Part shown: piece after piece, positions 10,026 to 18,912 of the stretch
How positions within the stretch are numbered: position 1 is the first letter of the stretch
Layout of the letters: each line of letters begins with the position of its first letter
Assembly: GCF_030408455.1 (NCBI RefSeq)
Contig: NZ_CP046977.1
Coordinates: 372,001-436,000, forward strand
Direction of reading: 5' to 3'
Origin: Corynebacterium atrinae
GTDB taxonomy: Bacteria > Actinomycetota > Actinomycetes > Mycobacteriales > Mycobacteriaceae
Length of the DNA: 64,000 bases
Made by a program: the position numbers and the translations under genes
The notes under the pieces: model-generated
What the model saw: only the letters and a program-made list of their open reading frames with translations
What the model was told of the DNA's origin: nothing
Database searches by the model: none

Positions 10026-10260
10026 TCCCTCAGGTAGGGTTAGCGATCAGTCCCACGTCTCCACTGTGGGAGCTTGAGAATTCCTCCCAGTAAGCCAGCG
10101 AGAGCGGCTGACTGGTTTTCGCACGTTTACGGCACCTGGATCATCGGGCGCCACCAAGCGGCGGGAAGCGGAAAACTTGGGCTAGTACAGATCTTTTAGA
10201 GTTTTCGCGGTCGGTGATGTCCGGCCGGACATCACTTCGATCATCAAAGAAAGACGGTTC
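10026..10260 (+). promoter_or_regulatory. rpsL leader region
   Basis: 235 bp between the divergent hydrolase gene and rpsL. Holds a TCCCAC/GTGGGA hairpin near 10051-10070, a TAGTAC element about 75 bp before rpsL that could serve as a -10 box, and the perfect palindrome at 10214-10235. No small gene is seen. Confidence 0.4.
10214..10235 (+). promoter_or_regulatory. 22-bp perfect palindrome in the rpsL leader
   Basis: The sequence starts GTGATGTCCGG and is its own reverse complement over 22 bp; it ends 25 bp before the rpsL ATG. As RNA it can form a stem of about 9 bp just ahead of a weak ribosome site (AAAGACGG). Likely regulatory for the rpsL-rpsG operon, either as a DNA operator or an mRNA hairpin. 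Confidence 0.55.
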
Positions 10261-10632
10261 ATGCCTACTATTCAGCAGCTGGTCCGCAAGGGCCGCCACG
10301 ATAAGACGAGCAAGGTTTCGACCGCAGCTCTGAAGGGTTCCCCCCAGCGTCGTGGCGTGTGCACCCGTGTGTACACCACCACTCCTAAGAAGCCGAACTC
10401 CGCTCTGCGTAAGGTCGCCCGTGTGCGCCTGACCACCGGCATCGAGGTTTCCGCCTACATTCCGGGCGAGGGTCACAACCTGCAGGAGCACTCCATGGTG
10501 CTCGTTCGCGGCGGTCGTGTGAAGGACCTCCCGGGTGTGCGCTACAAGATCGTCCGCGGCACCCTCGACACCCAGGGTGTCAAGGATCGCAAGCAGGCCC
10601 GTTCCCGCTACGGCGCCAAGAAGGAGAAGTAA
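10261..10632 (+). CDS. rpsL: 30S ribosomal protein S12
   Basis: 123 residues, full length. Decoding-centre protein of the small subunit. The [13 protein letters not shown] and [13 protein letters not shown] loops are intact: Lys43 and Lys88 are both lysine, the streptomycin-sensitive residues. First gene of the str operon; rpsG starts 4 bp after its stop. Confidence 0.99.
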   Translation: MPTIQQLVRKGRHDKTSKVSTAALKGSPQRRGVCTRVYTTTPKKPNSALRKVARVRLTTGIEVSAYIPGEGHNLQEHSMVLVRGGRVKDLPGVRYKIVRGTLDTQGVKDRKQARSRYGAKKEK

Positions 10633-10635
10633 ACA

Positions 10636-11103
10636 ATGCGTAAGAATGCAGCTCCGAAGCGCCCCGTCGTCAAGGACCCGGTTTACAAGTCCGAGGTTGT
10701 CACCCAGCTCGTGAACAAGGTTCTGCTGGACGGCAAGAAGTCCACCGCAGAGCGCATCGTCTACGGTGCTCTCGAGGCTTGCCGTGAGAAGACCGGCACC
10801 GATCCGGTTGGCACCCTGGAGAAGGCCCTGGGCAACATCCGCCCGGACCTCGAGGTTCGCTCCCGCCGCGTCGGTGGCGCCACCTACCAGGTTCCCGTTG
10901 AGGTCCGTCCGGGCCGCTCCAACACCCTGGCACTGCGTTGGCTTGTCACCTTCACCCGCCAGCGCCGCGAGAACACCATGGTGGATCGTCTGGCCAACGA
11001 GATCCTGGATGCGTCCAACGGTCTCGGTGCTTCCGTGAAGCGTCGCGAGGACACCCACAAGATGGCCGAGGCCAACCGCGCCTTCGCCCACTACCGCTGG
11101 TAG
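10636..11103 (+). CDS. rpsG: 30S ribosomal protein S7
   Basis: 155 residues, normal for the family. Primary 16S rRNA-binding protein that nucleates assembly of the 30S head. Starts with [10 protein letters not shown] and ends HYRW, as in other actinobacteria. Its ribosome site (AAGGAGAAG) lies within the end of rpsL, so the two are coupled. Confidence 0.99.
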   Translation: MRKNAAPKRPVVKDPVYKSEVVTQLVNKVLLDGKKSTAERIVYGALEACREKTGTDPVGTLEKALGNIRPDLEVRSRRVGGATYQVPVEVRPGRSNTLALRWLVTFTRQRRENTMVDRLANEILDASNGLGASVKRREDTHKMAEANRAFAHYRW

Positions 11104-11151
11104 TCGAGTCCAACACTTATGGCCCACGCGACCGTGCTTTTCACGCCGAAC

Positions 11152-11174
11152 CCTGCCGCACAACGTGCGGCAGG
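11152..11174 (+). terminator. Stem-loop between rpsG and fusA
   Basis: Perfect 10-bp stem CCTGCCGCAC / GTGCGGCAGG with a 3-base loop, 48 bp after rpsG. No T-run follows, so it is more likely an attenuator or processing site than a full terminator. Confidence 0.5.
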
Positions 11175-11227
11175 CGGGGCGTCGTAAAGCAAGTAATCGC
11201 CTGGGCCTTCGGTGTATGACCTTCTAG

Positions 11228-11243
11228 GGCTGCCTAGGCAGCC
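11228..11243 (+). promoter_or_regulatory. 16-bp palindrome in the fusA leader
   Basis: GGCTGCCTAGGCAGCC is a perfect palindrome followed by ATTTAG. It lies 92 bp before fusA. It could be a second attenuator or an operator; the region between rpsG and fusA (232 bp) carries no gene. Confidence 0.4.
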
Positions 11244-11335
11244 ATTTAGTGGCAGTATTAAACGAGAACTATCCACCGACGGCGTTATTGGCGTAGAAGC
11301 CAAGGGCGTCCATATTTACAAGTTGGGGTAAGAAC

Positions 11336-13459
11336 GTGGCACAAGAAGTGCTTAAGGACCTAAACAAGGTCCGCAACATCGGCATCATGGCCCACATCGA
11401 TGCTGGTAAGACCACCACCACCGAGCGCATCCTGTTCTACACGGGTATCAACCGCAAGGTTGGCGAGACCCACGACGGTGCCTCCACCACTGACTGGATG
11501 GAGCAGGAGAAGGAGCGTGGCATCACGATCACCTCCGCCGCCGTCACCTGTTTCTGGAAGAACAACCAGATCAACATCATTGACACCCCCGGCCACGTCG
11601 ACTTCACCGTCGAGGTTGAGCGTTCCCTCCGTGTCCTCGACGGCGCAGTCGCTGTCTTCGACGGCAAGGAAGGCGTTGAGCCGCAGTCTGAGCAGGTCTG
11701 GCGTCAGGCTGCTAAGTACGATGTCCCGCGTATCTGCTTCGTCAACAAGATGGACAAGCTGGGCGCTGACTTCTACTACACCGTCGACACCATCGTCGAT
11801 CGCCTCGGCGCTAAGCCGTTGGTCATGCAGCTGCCGATCGGCGCTGAGGATGACTTCGACGGCGTCGTCGACCTCATCGACATGCAGGCTTTGACCTGGC
11901 GTGGCGTTACCGAGATCGGAACCGAAGCCACCATCGAGGAGATCCCGGCCGACCTGCAGGAGCGCGCTGCAGAGTACCGCGAGAAGCTGCTCGAGACGGT
12001 TGCTGAGTCCGACGATGCCCTCATGGACAAGTACTTCGGCGGCGAAGAGCTGACCAAGGAAGAGATCCAGGGCGCCATCCGCAAGATGGTCGTCAACTCC
12101 GAGGTCTACCCGGTGTTCTGTGGCACCGCTTACCGCAACAAGGGTGTCCAGCCGCTGCTCGACGCCGTTGTTGCCTACCTGCCGAACCCGCTTGACGTGG
12201 GCGAGGTCGAAGGCCACGCACTAGGCGACGACGCTGAGATCATCACCCGTAAGCCTTCCGTCGACGAGCCCTTCTCGGCACTGGCCTTCAAGATCGCAGC
12301 TCACCCGTTCTTCGGCAAGCTGACCTTCGTCCGTGTCTACTCGGGTCGCGTTGAGCCGGGTAACCAGGTGCTCAACTCCACCAAGGACAAGAAGGAGCGC
12401 ATCGGCAAGCTCTTCCAGATGCACGCCAACAAGGAGAACCCGGTCGAAGAGGCTCTCGCTGGCAACATCTACGCCTTCATTGGCCTGAAGGACACCACCA
12501 CCGGTGACACCCTGTCCGCTCAGGATGCTCCGATCATCCTGGAGTCCATGGACTTCCCGGACCCCGTGATCAAGGTGTCCATCGAGCCGAAGACCAAGTC
12601 CGACCAGGAGAAGCTCGGCGTCGCTATTCAGAAGCTGTCTGAAGAAGACCCGACCTTCACCGTCGAACTGGACGATGAGTCCGGCCAGACCGTCATCGGC
12701 GGCATGGGCGAGCTCCACCTCGACGTCCTCGTTGATCGCATGAAGCGTGAGTACAAGGTTGAGGCTAACGTCGGTGCCCCGCAGGTTGCTTACCGCGAGA
12801 CGATCCGCAAGCCCGTCGAGAAGCTCGAGTACACCCACAAGAAGCAGACGGGTGGCTCCGGCCAGTTCGCTAAGGTCATCATCTCCCTGGAGCCCTACGC
12901 TCCGGCCGAGGACGAGCTGGCAGAGGGCGAGTCCGCACTGTACAAGTTCGAGAATGCCGTCACCGGTGGTCGCGTTCCGCGCGAGTACATTCCTTCCGTT
13001 GACGCCGGCATCCAGGACGCCATGCAGTACGGCTACCTCGCAGGCTTCCCGCTGGTCAACATCAAGGCCACCCTGCTGGACGGCCAGTACCACGAAGTTG
13101 ACTCTTCGGAAATGGCCTTCAAGGTCGCTGGCTCCCAGGCTCTCAAGGAGGCTGTTGCCAAGGCAAAGCCGGTCCTGCTCGAGCCGCTGATGGCCGTTGA
13201 GGTTGTCACGCCGGAGGAGTACATGGGCGAGGTCATCGGCGATATCAACTCTCGCCGTGGCCAGGTCAACTCCATGGACGATCGTTCCGGCGCCAAGGTC
13301 GTCAAGGCCAAGGTTCCGCTGTCCGAGATGTTCGGCTACGTCGGCGACCTGCGTTCCAAGACCCAGGGTCGTGCGAACTACACCATGGTCTTCGACTCCT
13401 ACGCCGAGGTCCCCAACAGCGTCTCTGAGGCGATCATCTCTGAGCGCACCGGTAACTAA
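11336..13459 (+). CDS. fusA: Elongation factor G
   Basis: 707 residues. GTPase that drives ribosomal translocation. The GTG start at 11336 follows a GGGGTAAGAAC site. P-loop AHIDAGKTT (about residues 19-27), switch [11 protein letters not shown], and NKMD G4 motif are all present, followed by domains II-V. Separated from rpsG by a structured 232-bp leader and from tuf by a 339-bp gap with its own promoter. Confidence 0.99.
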   Translation: MAQEVLKDLNKVRNIGIMAHIDAGKTTTTERILFYTGINRKVGETHDGASTTDWMEQEKERGITITSAAVTCFWKNNQINIIDTPGHVDFTVEVERSLRVLDGAVAVFDGKEGVEPQSEQVWRQAAKYDVPRICFVNKMDKLGADFYYTVDTIVDRLGAKPLVMQLPIGAEDDFDGVVDLIDMQALTWRGVTEIGTEATIEEIPADLQERAAEYREKLLETVAESDDALMDKYFGGEELTKEEIQGAIRKMVVNSEVYPVFCGTAYRNKGVQPLLDAVVAYLPNPLDVGEVEGHALGDDAEIITRKPSVDEPFSALAFKIAAHPFFGKLTFVRVYSGRVEPGNQVLNSTKDKKERIGKLFQMHANKENPVEEALAGNIYAFIGLKDTTTGDTLSAQDAPIILESMDFPDPVIKVSIEPKTKSDQEKLGVAIQKLSEEDPTFTVELDDESGQTVIGGMGELHLDVLVDRMKREYKVEANVGAPQVAYRETIRKPVEKLEYTHKKQTGGSGQFAKVIISLEPYAPAEDELAEGESALYKFENAVTGGRVPREYIPSVDAGIQDAMQYGYLAGFPLVNIKATLLDGQYHEVDSSEMAFKVAGSQALKEAVAKAKPVLLEPLMAVEVVTPEEYMGEVIGDINSRRGQVNSMDDRSGAKVVKAKVPLSEMFGYVGDLRSKTQGRANYTMVFDSYAEVPNSVSEAIISERTGN

Positions 13460-13479
13460 CACCGGCAGATAGTCGCGAA

Positions 13480-13540
13480 GCCGTGACTGGATTTCGCTTA
13501 TCGACGCCGCCGTGCCGCGGCGTCGACAAGCAGTCACGGC
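13480..13540 (+). repeat. Long hairpin after fusA
   Basis: Outer arms GCCGTGACTG (13480-13489) and CAGTCACGGC (13531-13540) are perfect; inner arms CTTATCGACGCCGC and GCGGCGTCGACAAG differ at one base; a 7-base bulge separates them on the left. No T-run follows, so it may be a mRNA 3'-end stabiliser rather than a classic terminator. It contains a copy of the GCTTATCGACG motif (13496-13506). Confidence 0.65.
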
Positions 13541-13646
13541 AGCACCGACACCCACTGCGTGGGTAGCGGTCGCGCTGAATGCTCACTATGTGAACATTGA
13601 GCCGGCCGTTACCCCGCGGGAGATCCTCGGGTCAACCGGCCGCAGT

Positions 13647-13675
13647 TTGAAAAAACAGCGGTATAAACCTAGGAT
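13647..13675 (+). promoter_or_regulatory. tuf promoter
   Basis: TTGAAA (13647-13652) and TAGGAT (13670-13675) with a 17-bp spacer, a good corynebacterial sigma-A promoter. It leaves a leader of about 115 nt that can fold into two hairpins (around 13701-13738 and 13752-13777) before the AGGAGG ribosome site at 13788. Confidence 0.75.
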
Positions 13676-13798
13676 CGTGTAACTGGCACATTGTGAGACC
13701 ATCTGGTGCGACGCCGAATTAGCGTCGTGCCTGATGGAGACTGTCAACCACCGTGGCTGCGAAGGTCGTAGCCACCATGAAGTCCAGGAGGACATACA

Positions 13799-14992
13799 GT
13801 GGCAAAGGCGAAATTCGAGCGTACGAAGCCCCACGTCAACATCGGCACCATCGGTCACGTTGACCACGGCAAGACCACCACCACCGCCGCCATCACCAAG
13901 GTTCTGGCCGACGCATACCCGGACCTCAACGAGGCCTTCGCCTTCGACGCCATTGATAAGGCACCGGAGGAGAAGGAGCGTGGTATCACGATTAACATCT
14001 CCCACGTTGAGTACCAGACCGAGAAGCGCCACTACGCGCACGTCGACGCTCCGGGCCACGCCGACTACATCAAGAACATGATCACCGGCGCTGCTCAGAT
14101 GGACGGCGCTATCCTCGTCGTCGCCGCTACCGACGGCCCGATGCCGCAGACCCGCGAGCACGTGCTGCTGGCTCGCCAGGTTGGTGTTCCTTACATCCTC
14201 GTCGCCCTGAACAAGTGTGACTCTCCTGACGTCGACGAAGACATGATTGAGCTCGTCGAGATGGAGGTCCGCGAGCTTCTGGCTGAGCAGGACTACGATG
14301 AGGACGCCCCCATCATCCAGATCTCCGCTCTGAAGGCCCTGGAGGGCGACGAGAAGTGGACCAAGCAGATCCTCGAGCTCATGCAGGCCTGCGATGACTC
14401 CATCCCGGATCCGGAGCGCGAGACCGACAAGCCGTTCCTGATGCCGATCGAGGACATCTTCACCATCACCGGCCGCGGCACCGTCGTTACCGGTCGTGTT
14501 GAGCGCGGCTCCCTCCGCGTCAACGAGGATGTCGAGATCATCGGCATCAAGGAGAAGTCCACCACCACCACCGTCACCGGTATCGAGATGTTCCGTAAGC
14601 TGCTCGACTACACCGAGGCTGGCGACAACTGTGGTCTGCTGCTCCGCGGCATCAAGCGCGAGGACGTTGAGCGTGGCCAGGTCATCATCAAGCCGGGCGC
14701 TTACACCCCGCACACCGAGTTCGAGGGTTCCGTCTATGTTCTGTCCAAGGACGAGGGCGGCCGCCACACCCCGTTCTTCGATAACTACCGCCCGCAGTTC
14801 TACTTCCGCACCACCGACGTCACCGGCGTCGTGAAGCTGCCGGAGGGCACCGAGATGGTCATGCCCGGCGACAACGTCGACATGTCCGTCACCCTGATCC
14901 AGCCGGTCGCTATGGACGAGGGCCTGCGCTTCGCTATCCGCGAGGGCTCCCGCACCGTCGGCGCTGGCCGCGTCACCAAGATCATCAAGTAG
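13799..14992 (+). CDS. tuf: Elongation factor Tu
   Basis: 397 residues. Delivers aminoacyl-tRNA to the ribosome. GTG start at 13799 after a CCAGGAGG ribosome site. P-loop GHVDHGKT at residues 19-26, DAPGHADY and NKCD motifs, and the C-terminal barrels ending VTKIIK are intact. Single tuf copy in this window, with its own promoter and terminator. Confidence 0.99.
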   Translation: MAKAKFERTKPHVNIGTIGHVDHGKTTTTAAITKVLADAYPDLNEAFAFDAIDKAPEEKERGITINISHVEYQTEKRHYAHVDAPGHADYIKNMITGAAQMDGAILVVAATDGPMPQTREHVLLARQVGVPYILVALNKCDSPDVDEDMIELVEMEVRELLAEQDYDEDAPIIQISALKALEGDEKWTKQILELMQACDDSIPDPERETDKPFLMPIEDIFTITGRGTVVTGRVERGSLRVNEDVEIIGIKEKSTTTTVTGIEMFRKLLDYTEAGDNCGLLLRGIKREDVERGQVIIKPGAYTPHTEFEGSVYVLSKDEGGRHTPFFDNYRPQFYFRTTDVTGVVKLPEGTEMVMPGDNVDMSVTLIQPVAMDEGLRFAIREGSRTVGAGRVTKIIK

Positions 14993-15016
14993 TCACTTCT
15001 TGATCTAAAACCCTTG

Positions 15017-15056
15017 AAGGGGTCTGGAGGAATTATCCTCTGGGCCCCTTTTCGGT
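15017..15056 (+). terminator. tuf terminator
   Basis: Stem AAGGGG...GGAGG pairing with CCTC...CCCCTT with a short AATTA loop, followed by TTTT. It starts 25 bp after the tuf stop. Confidence 0.88.
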
Positions 15057-15086
15057 TTTCTGTAGCAAGGCGGTATCTTCTTAGCC

Positions 15087-15506
15087 ATGCTGCGAACAAT
15101 CCTTGGGTCGAAGATCCACCGCGCTACAGTCACGCAGGCTGACCTCAACTATGTCGGGTCCATCACCGTGGACGCCGACCTGCTCGACGCCGCCGATCTC
15201 ATCGAGGGCGAGAAAGTCTCCGTCGTCGATGTCACCAACGGTGCCCGCCTGGAAACCTACGTCATCACCGGGCCGCGGGGGACCGGCGAGATCTGCATCA
15301 ACGGCGCCGCGGCCCACCTCGTGCACCCCGGTGACCTTGTTATCCTCATTTCTTACCTGCAGGCCACCACGGAGGAGGCCCGCGCCTACACTCCGCACAT
15401 CGTCCACGTCGACGGCAACAATCGGATCGTCGCCCTAGGCAATGACCTCGCGGAACCTGTGCCCGGCTCCGGCACGCTCAGCTCCCGCGACGCGCTCGTA
15501 CACTAG
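15087..15506 (+). CDS. panD: Aspartate 1-decarboxylase
   Basis: 139 residues. Makes beta-alanine for pantothenate and coenzyme A. It is a pyruvoyl enzyme: self-cleavage occurs between Gly24 and Ser25 in YVGSITVD, and Lys9 and the [12 protein letters not shown] segment are conserved. The gene is monocistronic or shares a transcript with the unknown gene starting 4 bp after it. Confidence 0.97.
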   Translation: MLRTILGSKIHRATVTQADLNYVGSITVDADLLDAADLIEGEKVSVVDVTNGARLETYVITGPRGTGEICINGAAAHLVHPGDLVILISYLQATTEEARAYTPHIVHVDGNNRIVALGNDLAEPVPGSGTLSSRDALVH

Positions 15507-15510
15507 CCCC

Positions 15511-16206
15511 TTGCAAGATCCCTCACGCATTCCCTTCATCCTCGAGGCCCTCCGCCGCACTTGGGAAGGCCAACCGGACCTGTCCCTCCCGACACTGTTC
15601 GCCATGCTGGCCAACGAAGGCGTCGGCTGGGGCAGCACCGATGAGCAGTTGCTCACCGTCCTGCAGGAGATGGAAAGGGTGCAGCCCGGCCGGCTCCCGC
15701 TTGTCGACGCCCGCGTCACCTCCCCCTACCTCCTGGTCACTGAATCCCCCGATTTTCGCGTCACCGTCGGTCCGTCGCAGGTGATCACTCGCCGTTCGGG
15801 TCGCGTTGCCCAGCCCGGCATCTGGTCCTACTCGGCAATCCGGCCAGCCTTCGTTGGACAGCCCCTGGTGATCACCGATGCCGAGGGCATCGACCACCGT
15901 CTGGGAGTACTCGTCTCGTGCACCTTGCTCGCCGACGTGCCTTTGTCCTTGGATGGACTGACCCGACGGAGTTTAGGCGATGTGTCCTACCTGGTGATAC
16001 TGAGCAACGGCGACACCGTCGTAGTGGATCATCGCCTGCGCTTGTTTTCTTCCGGCCGGCGGGAGCTCCATCGGGAGGAGCTCACCTGGGAGCACCTCGC
16101 CGTCGACGGCTCAACGCTCCTCGTGCAGCGGCCCGGCGGAGCAGCCCCCGTCACGATGGGCGAGGTCGCGGAGGTTCATCTCCTTCAGGCTCCGGCCGCC
16201 TGCTGA
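15511..16206 (+). CDS. Conserved hypothetical protein
   Basis: About 231 residues from a TTG at 15511, four bases after panD; the frame also has an ATG at 15442 inside panD, but the extra 23 residues look like out-of-frame panD ([19 protein letters not shown]). No domain recognised. The N-terminal part (RIPFILEALRRTW, LPTLFAMLANEGVGWGSTDEQLLTVL) looks helical; the rest is beta-rich (VTVGPSQVITR, VTMGEVAEVHLL). No signal peptide or membrane segment. Coupled to panD by position, but no functional link can be inferred. Confidence 0.75.
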   Translation: MQDPSRIPFILEALRRTWEGQPDLSLPTLFAMLANEGVGWGSTDEQLLTVLQEMERVQPGRLPLVDARVTSPYLLVTESPDFRVTVGPSQVITRRSGRVAQPGIWSYSAIRPAFVGQPLVITDAEGIDHRLGVLVSCTLLADVPLSLDGLTRRSLGDVSYLVILSNGDTVVVDHRLRLFSSGRRELHREELTWEHLAVDGSTLLVQRPGGAAPVTMGEVAEVHLLQAPAAC

Positions 16207-16214
16207 GCCGGCCT

Positions 16215-16299
16215 ACAAAAATTCTCTAGAATCAAAGATAGTATCTAGTGTTTTTGCAGGTCGTGGAAAATCCAGTTCCACATTCTAGAGAATTTTTGT
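16215..16299. repeat. Intergenic inverted-repeat element with nested hairpin (IR2)
   Basis: Perfect 18-bp arms ACAAAAATTCTCTAGAAT (16215-16232) and ATTCTAGAGAATTTTTGT (16282-16299). The loop contains a second hairpin GTGGAA / TTCCAC (16263-16281). AT-rich against a 60% GC background. Lies between the convergent unknown gene and amaP, so it may act as a bidirectional terminator (T-runs are at both arms), or be a small dispersed element. Confidence 0.7.
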
Positions 16300-16323
16300 T
16301 GATCCCGACTTCCTGATCGCGAC
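16300..16323. repeat. TGATCGCGAC decamer and variant next to IR2
   Basis: TGATCCCGAC (16300-16309) and exact TGATCGCGAC (16314-16323) follow IR2 directly. Four more exact copies lie at 49378-49572. Function unknown. Confidence 0.45.
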
Positions 16324-16396
16324 CCCAGCCTTTAGGGCAGCTGCTCTATCACTTGGCTGGAGTCGCCCTAGCTACGGACCTGAACAGTTGCCTTGG

Positions 16397-16951
16397 CTAG
16401 CGAGGTGGGCGAAGGTGAACTCGGTAGCGAGTAATGACGTCAATGCCGGGGAGAGCCGCCCGGAGATCTCCTTCTGTGGAGCGCAGGTGGGAGCTCAGCT
16501 CTGCCATGTCGACGGAGGGTGTGGTCCATACCGTCAACGTCATGATGGTCTGGCCGAAGTTCCTGGACACAACGTGGTCTACCGAGTCGATGCGGGAATC
16601 GGCCTCTAGTTCATGGGCGATGGCCGTGGCCAAGGTCGCGAGATTGATTTCGATGTCCCCCGCAGGGGAGGAGGAAGGTGAGTAGACCCGGGACACCCGG
16701 TAGCGGCGTAGATTGAGCGCGATGAGCCACCCGCCGAAGGCCGCGGAGAACACCAGTATGAGCGTGAGGACGGCGTTGAACCAGCGTTGATCCGGGGCCG
16801 AGCGCCAGGCGGCGAAGTTGATGTTATCGGCGAGTCCCTGGGCCAGCGGCACGTTGAAGAACAACCCGATTGCCCACAGACCCCCCAATACGATGACCAC
16901 GCCGAGCAGGAAAACCAAGATCCGGTCGACAAGTGCGATGCGAGGATTCAT
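16397..16951 (-). CDS. amaP: Alkaline shock response membrane anchor protein AmaP-like
   Basis: 184 residues. Two N-terminal membrane segments (about 10-32 and 60-80: ILVFLLGVVIVLGGLWAIGLF and VLTLILVFSAAFGGWLIAL) are followed by a soluble C-terminal domain, the layout of AmaP, which tethers Asp23-family proteins to the membrane. Last gene of a six-gene operon; its start overlaps the DUF6286 gene by four bases. Confidence 0.82.
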   Translation of the reverse strand: MNPRIALVDRILVFLLGVVIVLGGLWAIGLFFNVPLAQGLADNINFAAWRSAPDQRWFNAVLTLILVFSAAFGGWLIALNLRRYRVSRVYSPSSSPAGDIEINLATLATAIAHELEADSRIDSVDHVVSRNFGQTIMTLTVWTTPSVDMAELSSHLRSTEGDLRAALPGIDVITRYRVHLRPPR

Positions 16952-17484
16952 CGTCGCTCGCCCCCCTCGTGCTGGGCGGAGTTCTGGTGCACTCGAAGAT
17001 CCAGTTGCAGGCCGAGCTTGTTCAGGGCGCTGCGGGCGGCTGATTCCACGTCCGGGTCTGAGCCCGGGTGAGCGCTGTAGGTGACGTGGACCTTGGAACG
17101 ATCAACCCGCGTGTGAGCGCTGCCGACTCCTGGAACTGAACGAGCCGCGGCGCTGAGGTAGCGGGCCACATCAACGGGGCGCAACCAGATTCCGGTCGCT
17201 TCGTCAATTGCCAGGTGGGTCTTCGTGCGGGGGCGGATGGAAATCCACAGCATCGCCACGCCAACCACGAGCGCCACGATGGCGACCGGGAGCATCCAGG
17301 GTTGGAAGGTGGCATTGCCGATCGTCATCACGACAGGGTCAACCCAGCTGTGACCTTGAGCATTGTCGGCGGTGCGCAAGTAAAGCTCTCGGCCGCACAC
17401 CACGGCCACCGCGATGAGGAGCAGGCCGATCACAACAGCGACATAGCGGGCGAGGGGAGTAGCACGAGGAGTATCAGCTGACAC
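16948..17484 (-). CDS. DUF6286 membrane protein
   Basis: 178 residues with two membrane segments (about 13-30 and 62-82) and a soluble C-terminal domain containing a small alpha/beta module (SAHTRVDRSKVHVTYSAH). This domain pattern accompanies Asp23/Gls24 operons in actinobacteria. Overlaps its upstream neighbour by 11 bp. Probably part of the same membrane-attached complex; biochemical role unknown. Confidence 0.78.
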   Translation of the reverse strand: MSADTPRATPLARYVAVVIGLLLIAVAVVCGRELYLRTADNAQGHSWVDPVVMTIGNATFQPWMLPVAIVALVVGVAMLWISIRPRTKTHLAIDEATGIWLRPVDVARYLSAAARSVPGVGSAHTRVDRSKVHVTYSAHPGSDPDVESAARSALNKLGLQLDLRVHQNSAQHEGGERR

Positions 17485-17950
17485 GAGGGCCCCTCTTCTC
17501 CAACAACGGGGTCACAGTAATAGGACGCAAGGGGCACGGGGCAGGAACCGACGGGGAAGCCACGCGAAGCGGGGCGACGGTGACGGGGCGGGGCGTGGGG
17601 TGAGCAGGGTGGGCGTCGATAAGCTCTGGTGAGATACGCGCGCCCGGGACGACCGGACCAACGACGACATTGACCCGCGTGACAGCCAGCCCGGTGAGGG
17701 CCTGGACCCATTCGGTGATCGTGGTGCGGACGGCTTCGGCGACGAGCGTGACCGGCGAGGGCCACGTCACGGCGATGAATGCCTCGACACTGCAGGAATT
17801 GGAATACTCATCTACTTCGACGTCATAGCGCGGGTACGTGCGGCCAGCCAACCGATCCAAGCCGCGCTCGAGTGAGGTGGTACCAGGCACAGAAGCGGCC
17901 GCCATAGCGACGATGCGGGCCACAGCCCGATCGGTGATGGTCAGCGTCAT
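17474..17950 (-). CDS. Asp23/Gls24 family envelope stress protein
   Basis: 158 residues from ATG 17950; an in-frame start at 18073 would overlap the DUF2273 gene and adds unrelated sequence. The core (ITDRAVARIVAMAAASVPG ... ALTGLAVTRVNVVV) is the Asp23 fold: an N-terminal helix, then beta strands and the VxxVNVxV end. The C-terminal 50 residues are Pro/Val rich and poorly conserved. One base separates its start from the stop of the DUF2273 gene. Confidence 0.85.
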   Translation of the reverse strand: MTLTITDRAVARIVAMAAASVPGTTSLERGLDRLAGRTYPRYDVEVDEYSNSCSVEAFIAVTWPSPVTLVAEAVRTTITEWVQALTGLAVTRVNVVVGPVVPGARISPELIDAHPAHPTPRPVTVAPLRVASPSVPAPCPLRPITVTPLLEKRGPRVS

Positions 17951-17951
17951 G

Positions 17952-18134
17952 CTAGCCCCGACTTCCGCGGGTGAAAATGGCCGAAAGGTCAATGCGGCCA
18001 TCCAATTGTGCGCCGATAGCGGCGCCGACCGCCCCGAAAACGAGCACATAAATGAGGCCGAGCCAGCCACCAAAGATCACAGCGAAGGCGATCGCGATGC
18101 CAAGAACGAGGCCGGTGAGGGTGTGGTTGCTCAT
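17952..18134 (-). CDS. DUF2273 small membrane protein
   Basis: 60 residues with one long or two short hydrophobic helices (TGLVLGIAIAFAVIFGGWLGLIYVLVFGAVGAAIGAQLDG). DUF2273 proteins are regular members of Asp23/AmaP operons. Its ATG overlaps the stop of the preceding gene by four bases. Role inferred only from context. Confidence 0.82.
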   Translation of the reverse strand: MSNHTLTGLVLGIAIAFAVIFGGWLGLIYVLVFGAVGAAIGAQLDGRIDLSAIFTRGSRG

Positions 18135-18436
18135 GATGACTCCTGCGCGTCAGAGAAATATACGTCGATGGTTAAGCCGGGAAGGGCGGCGGCAGTGAGG
18201 CGGCGGACATCCTCCGCGATCTCTCGCACTGCTCGACCGGCGGTGAGATCGAGGACGAGATGAATGGACACAGTCGAGCCCTTCAAGCTCAGGCCTTCGA
18301 CGCGGTGCCGAGGGTATAACAACGCCACCTCGCCGAACCGGCCGGCCGACAAACCCGCAACGCCGGGGATGGTCACCAGTTGCGCGGCGACAGACACGGC
18401 GACGTCCTGGGGAATGGGATCGGGGAGGGGAGACAC
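18131..18436 (-). CDS. Short Asp23/Gls24-like protein
   Basis: 101 residues. Shows the second half of the Asp23 pattern (VSIHLVLDLTAGRAVREIAEDVRRLTAAALPGLTIDVYFSD), with a shortened N-terminus (VAAQLVTIPGVAGLSAGRFGE). Starts 2 bp after the upstream Asp23 gene and overlaps DUF2273 by four bases. Confidence 0.78.
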   Translation of the reverse strand: MSPLPDPIPQDVAVSVAAQLVTIPGVAGLSAGRFGEVALLYPRHRVEGLSLKGSTVSIHLVLDLTAGRAVREIAEDVRRLTAAALPGLTIDVYFSDAQESS

Positions 18437-18438
18437 GA

Positions 18439-18912
18439 CTATTGGACCCGCGGGGCAATCTCAGACGGAGCAGGGGATCCGGGTTCTTCGTCTTCGCCCA
18501 GATCCAGGTGGACATCATGCACCGTTACGTTTACTTCAGTGACTTCCAGGCCCGTCATGCGTTCCACGGAGTTGATGATGTTGCGGCGAATGGCATCAGC
18601 GAGCTCATGAATTGCCACGCCATACTCGGCGACGATGGCAACGTCGACCGCCGCCTGGCGCTCTCCAACCTCCACCGAGACGCCTTGTTGGATGTTCGAA
18701 GCGGAACCGGCGAAAGACTCGCGGATGGCGCCGACCATGCGGGCCGCTCCGCCGCCGAGCGCGTACACGCCGGACACCTCGCGGGCAGCCAGTCCGGCGA
18801 TCTTGCCAACCACAACATCCTCGATGCGGGTGACGCCGCGGCTGGTGCCTTCTACTGACCCAGCTGACTCGGCGGCGTTCTCGAATGGATCCAGCTCATT
18901 GTTCTCTGACAT
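18439..18912 (-). CDS. Asp23/Gls24 family envelope stress response protein
   Basis: 157 residues, first gene of the operon. The conserved core runs from about residue 25 (GVTRIEDVVVGKIAGLAAREVSGVYAL) to 137 (MTGLEVTEVNVTVHDVHL), flanked by acidic tails. In Gram-positive bacteria Asp23 is abundant under envelope or alkaline stress and is held at the membrane by AmaP. The upstream DNA has a TACTAT element on the minus strand (about 18953-18958) that could be a -10 box; no sigma factor can be assigned. Confidence 0.87.
   Translation of the reverse strand: MSENNELDPFENAAESAGSVEGTSRGVTRIEDVVVGKIAGLAAREVSGVYALGGGAARMVGAIRESFAGSASNIQQGVSVEVGERQAAVDVAIVAEYGVAIHELADAIRRNIINSVERMTGLEVTEVNVTVHDVHLDLGEDEEPGSPAPSEIAPRVQ

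Noticed and set aside
12221..13555. 444-codon minus-strand open frame over fusA, and a similar one over tuf (13586-14767)
   Set aside because: Mirror frames of highly expressed GC-rich genes; amino-acid composition is that of a shadow.
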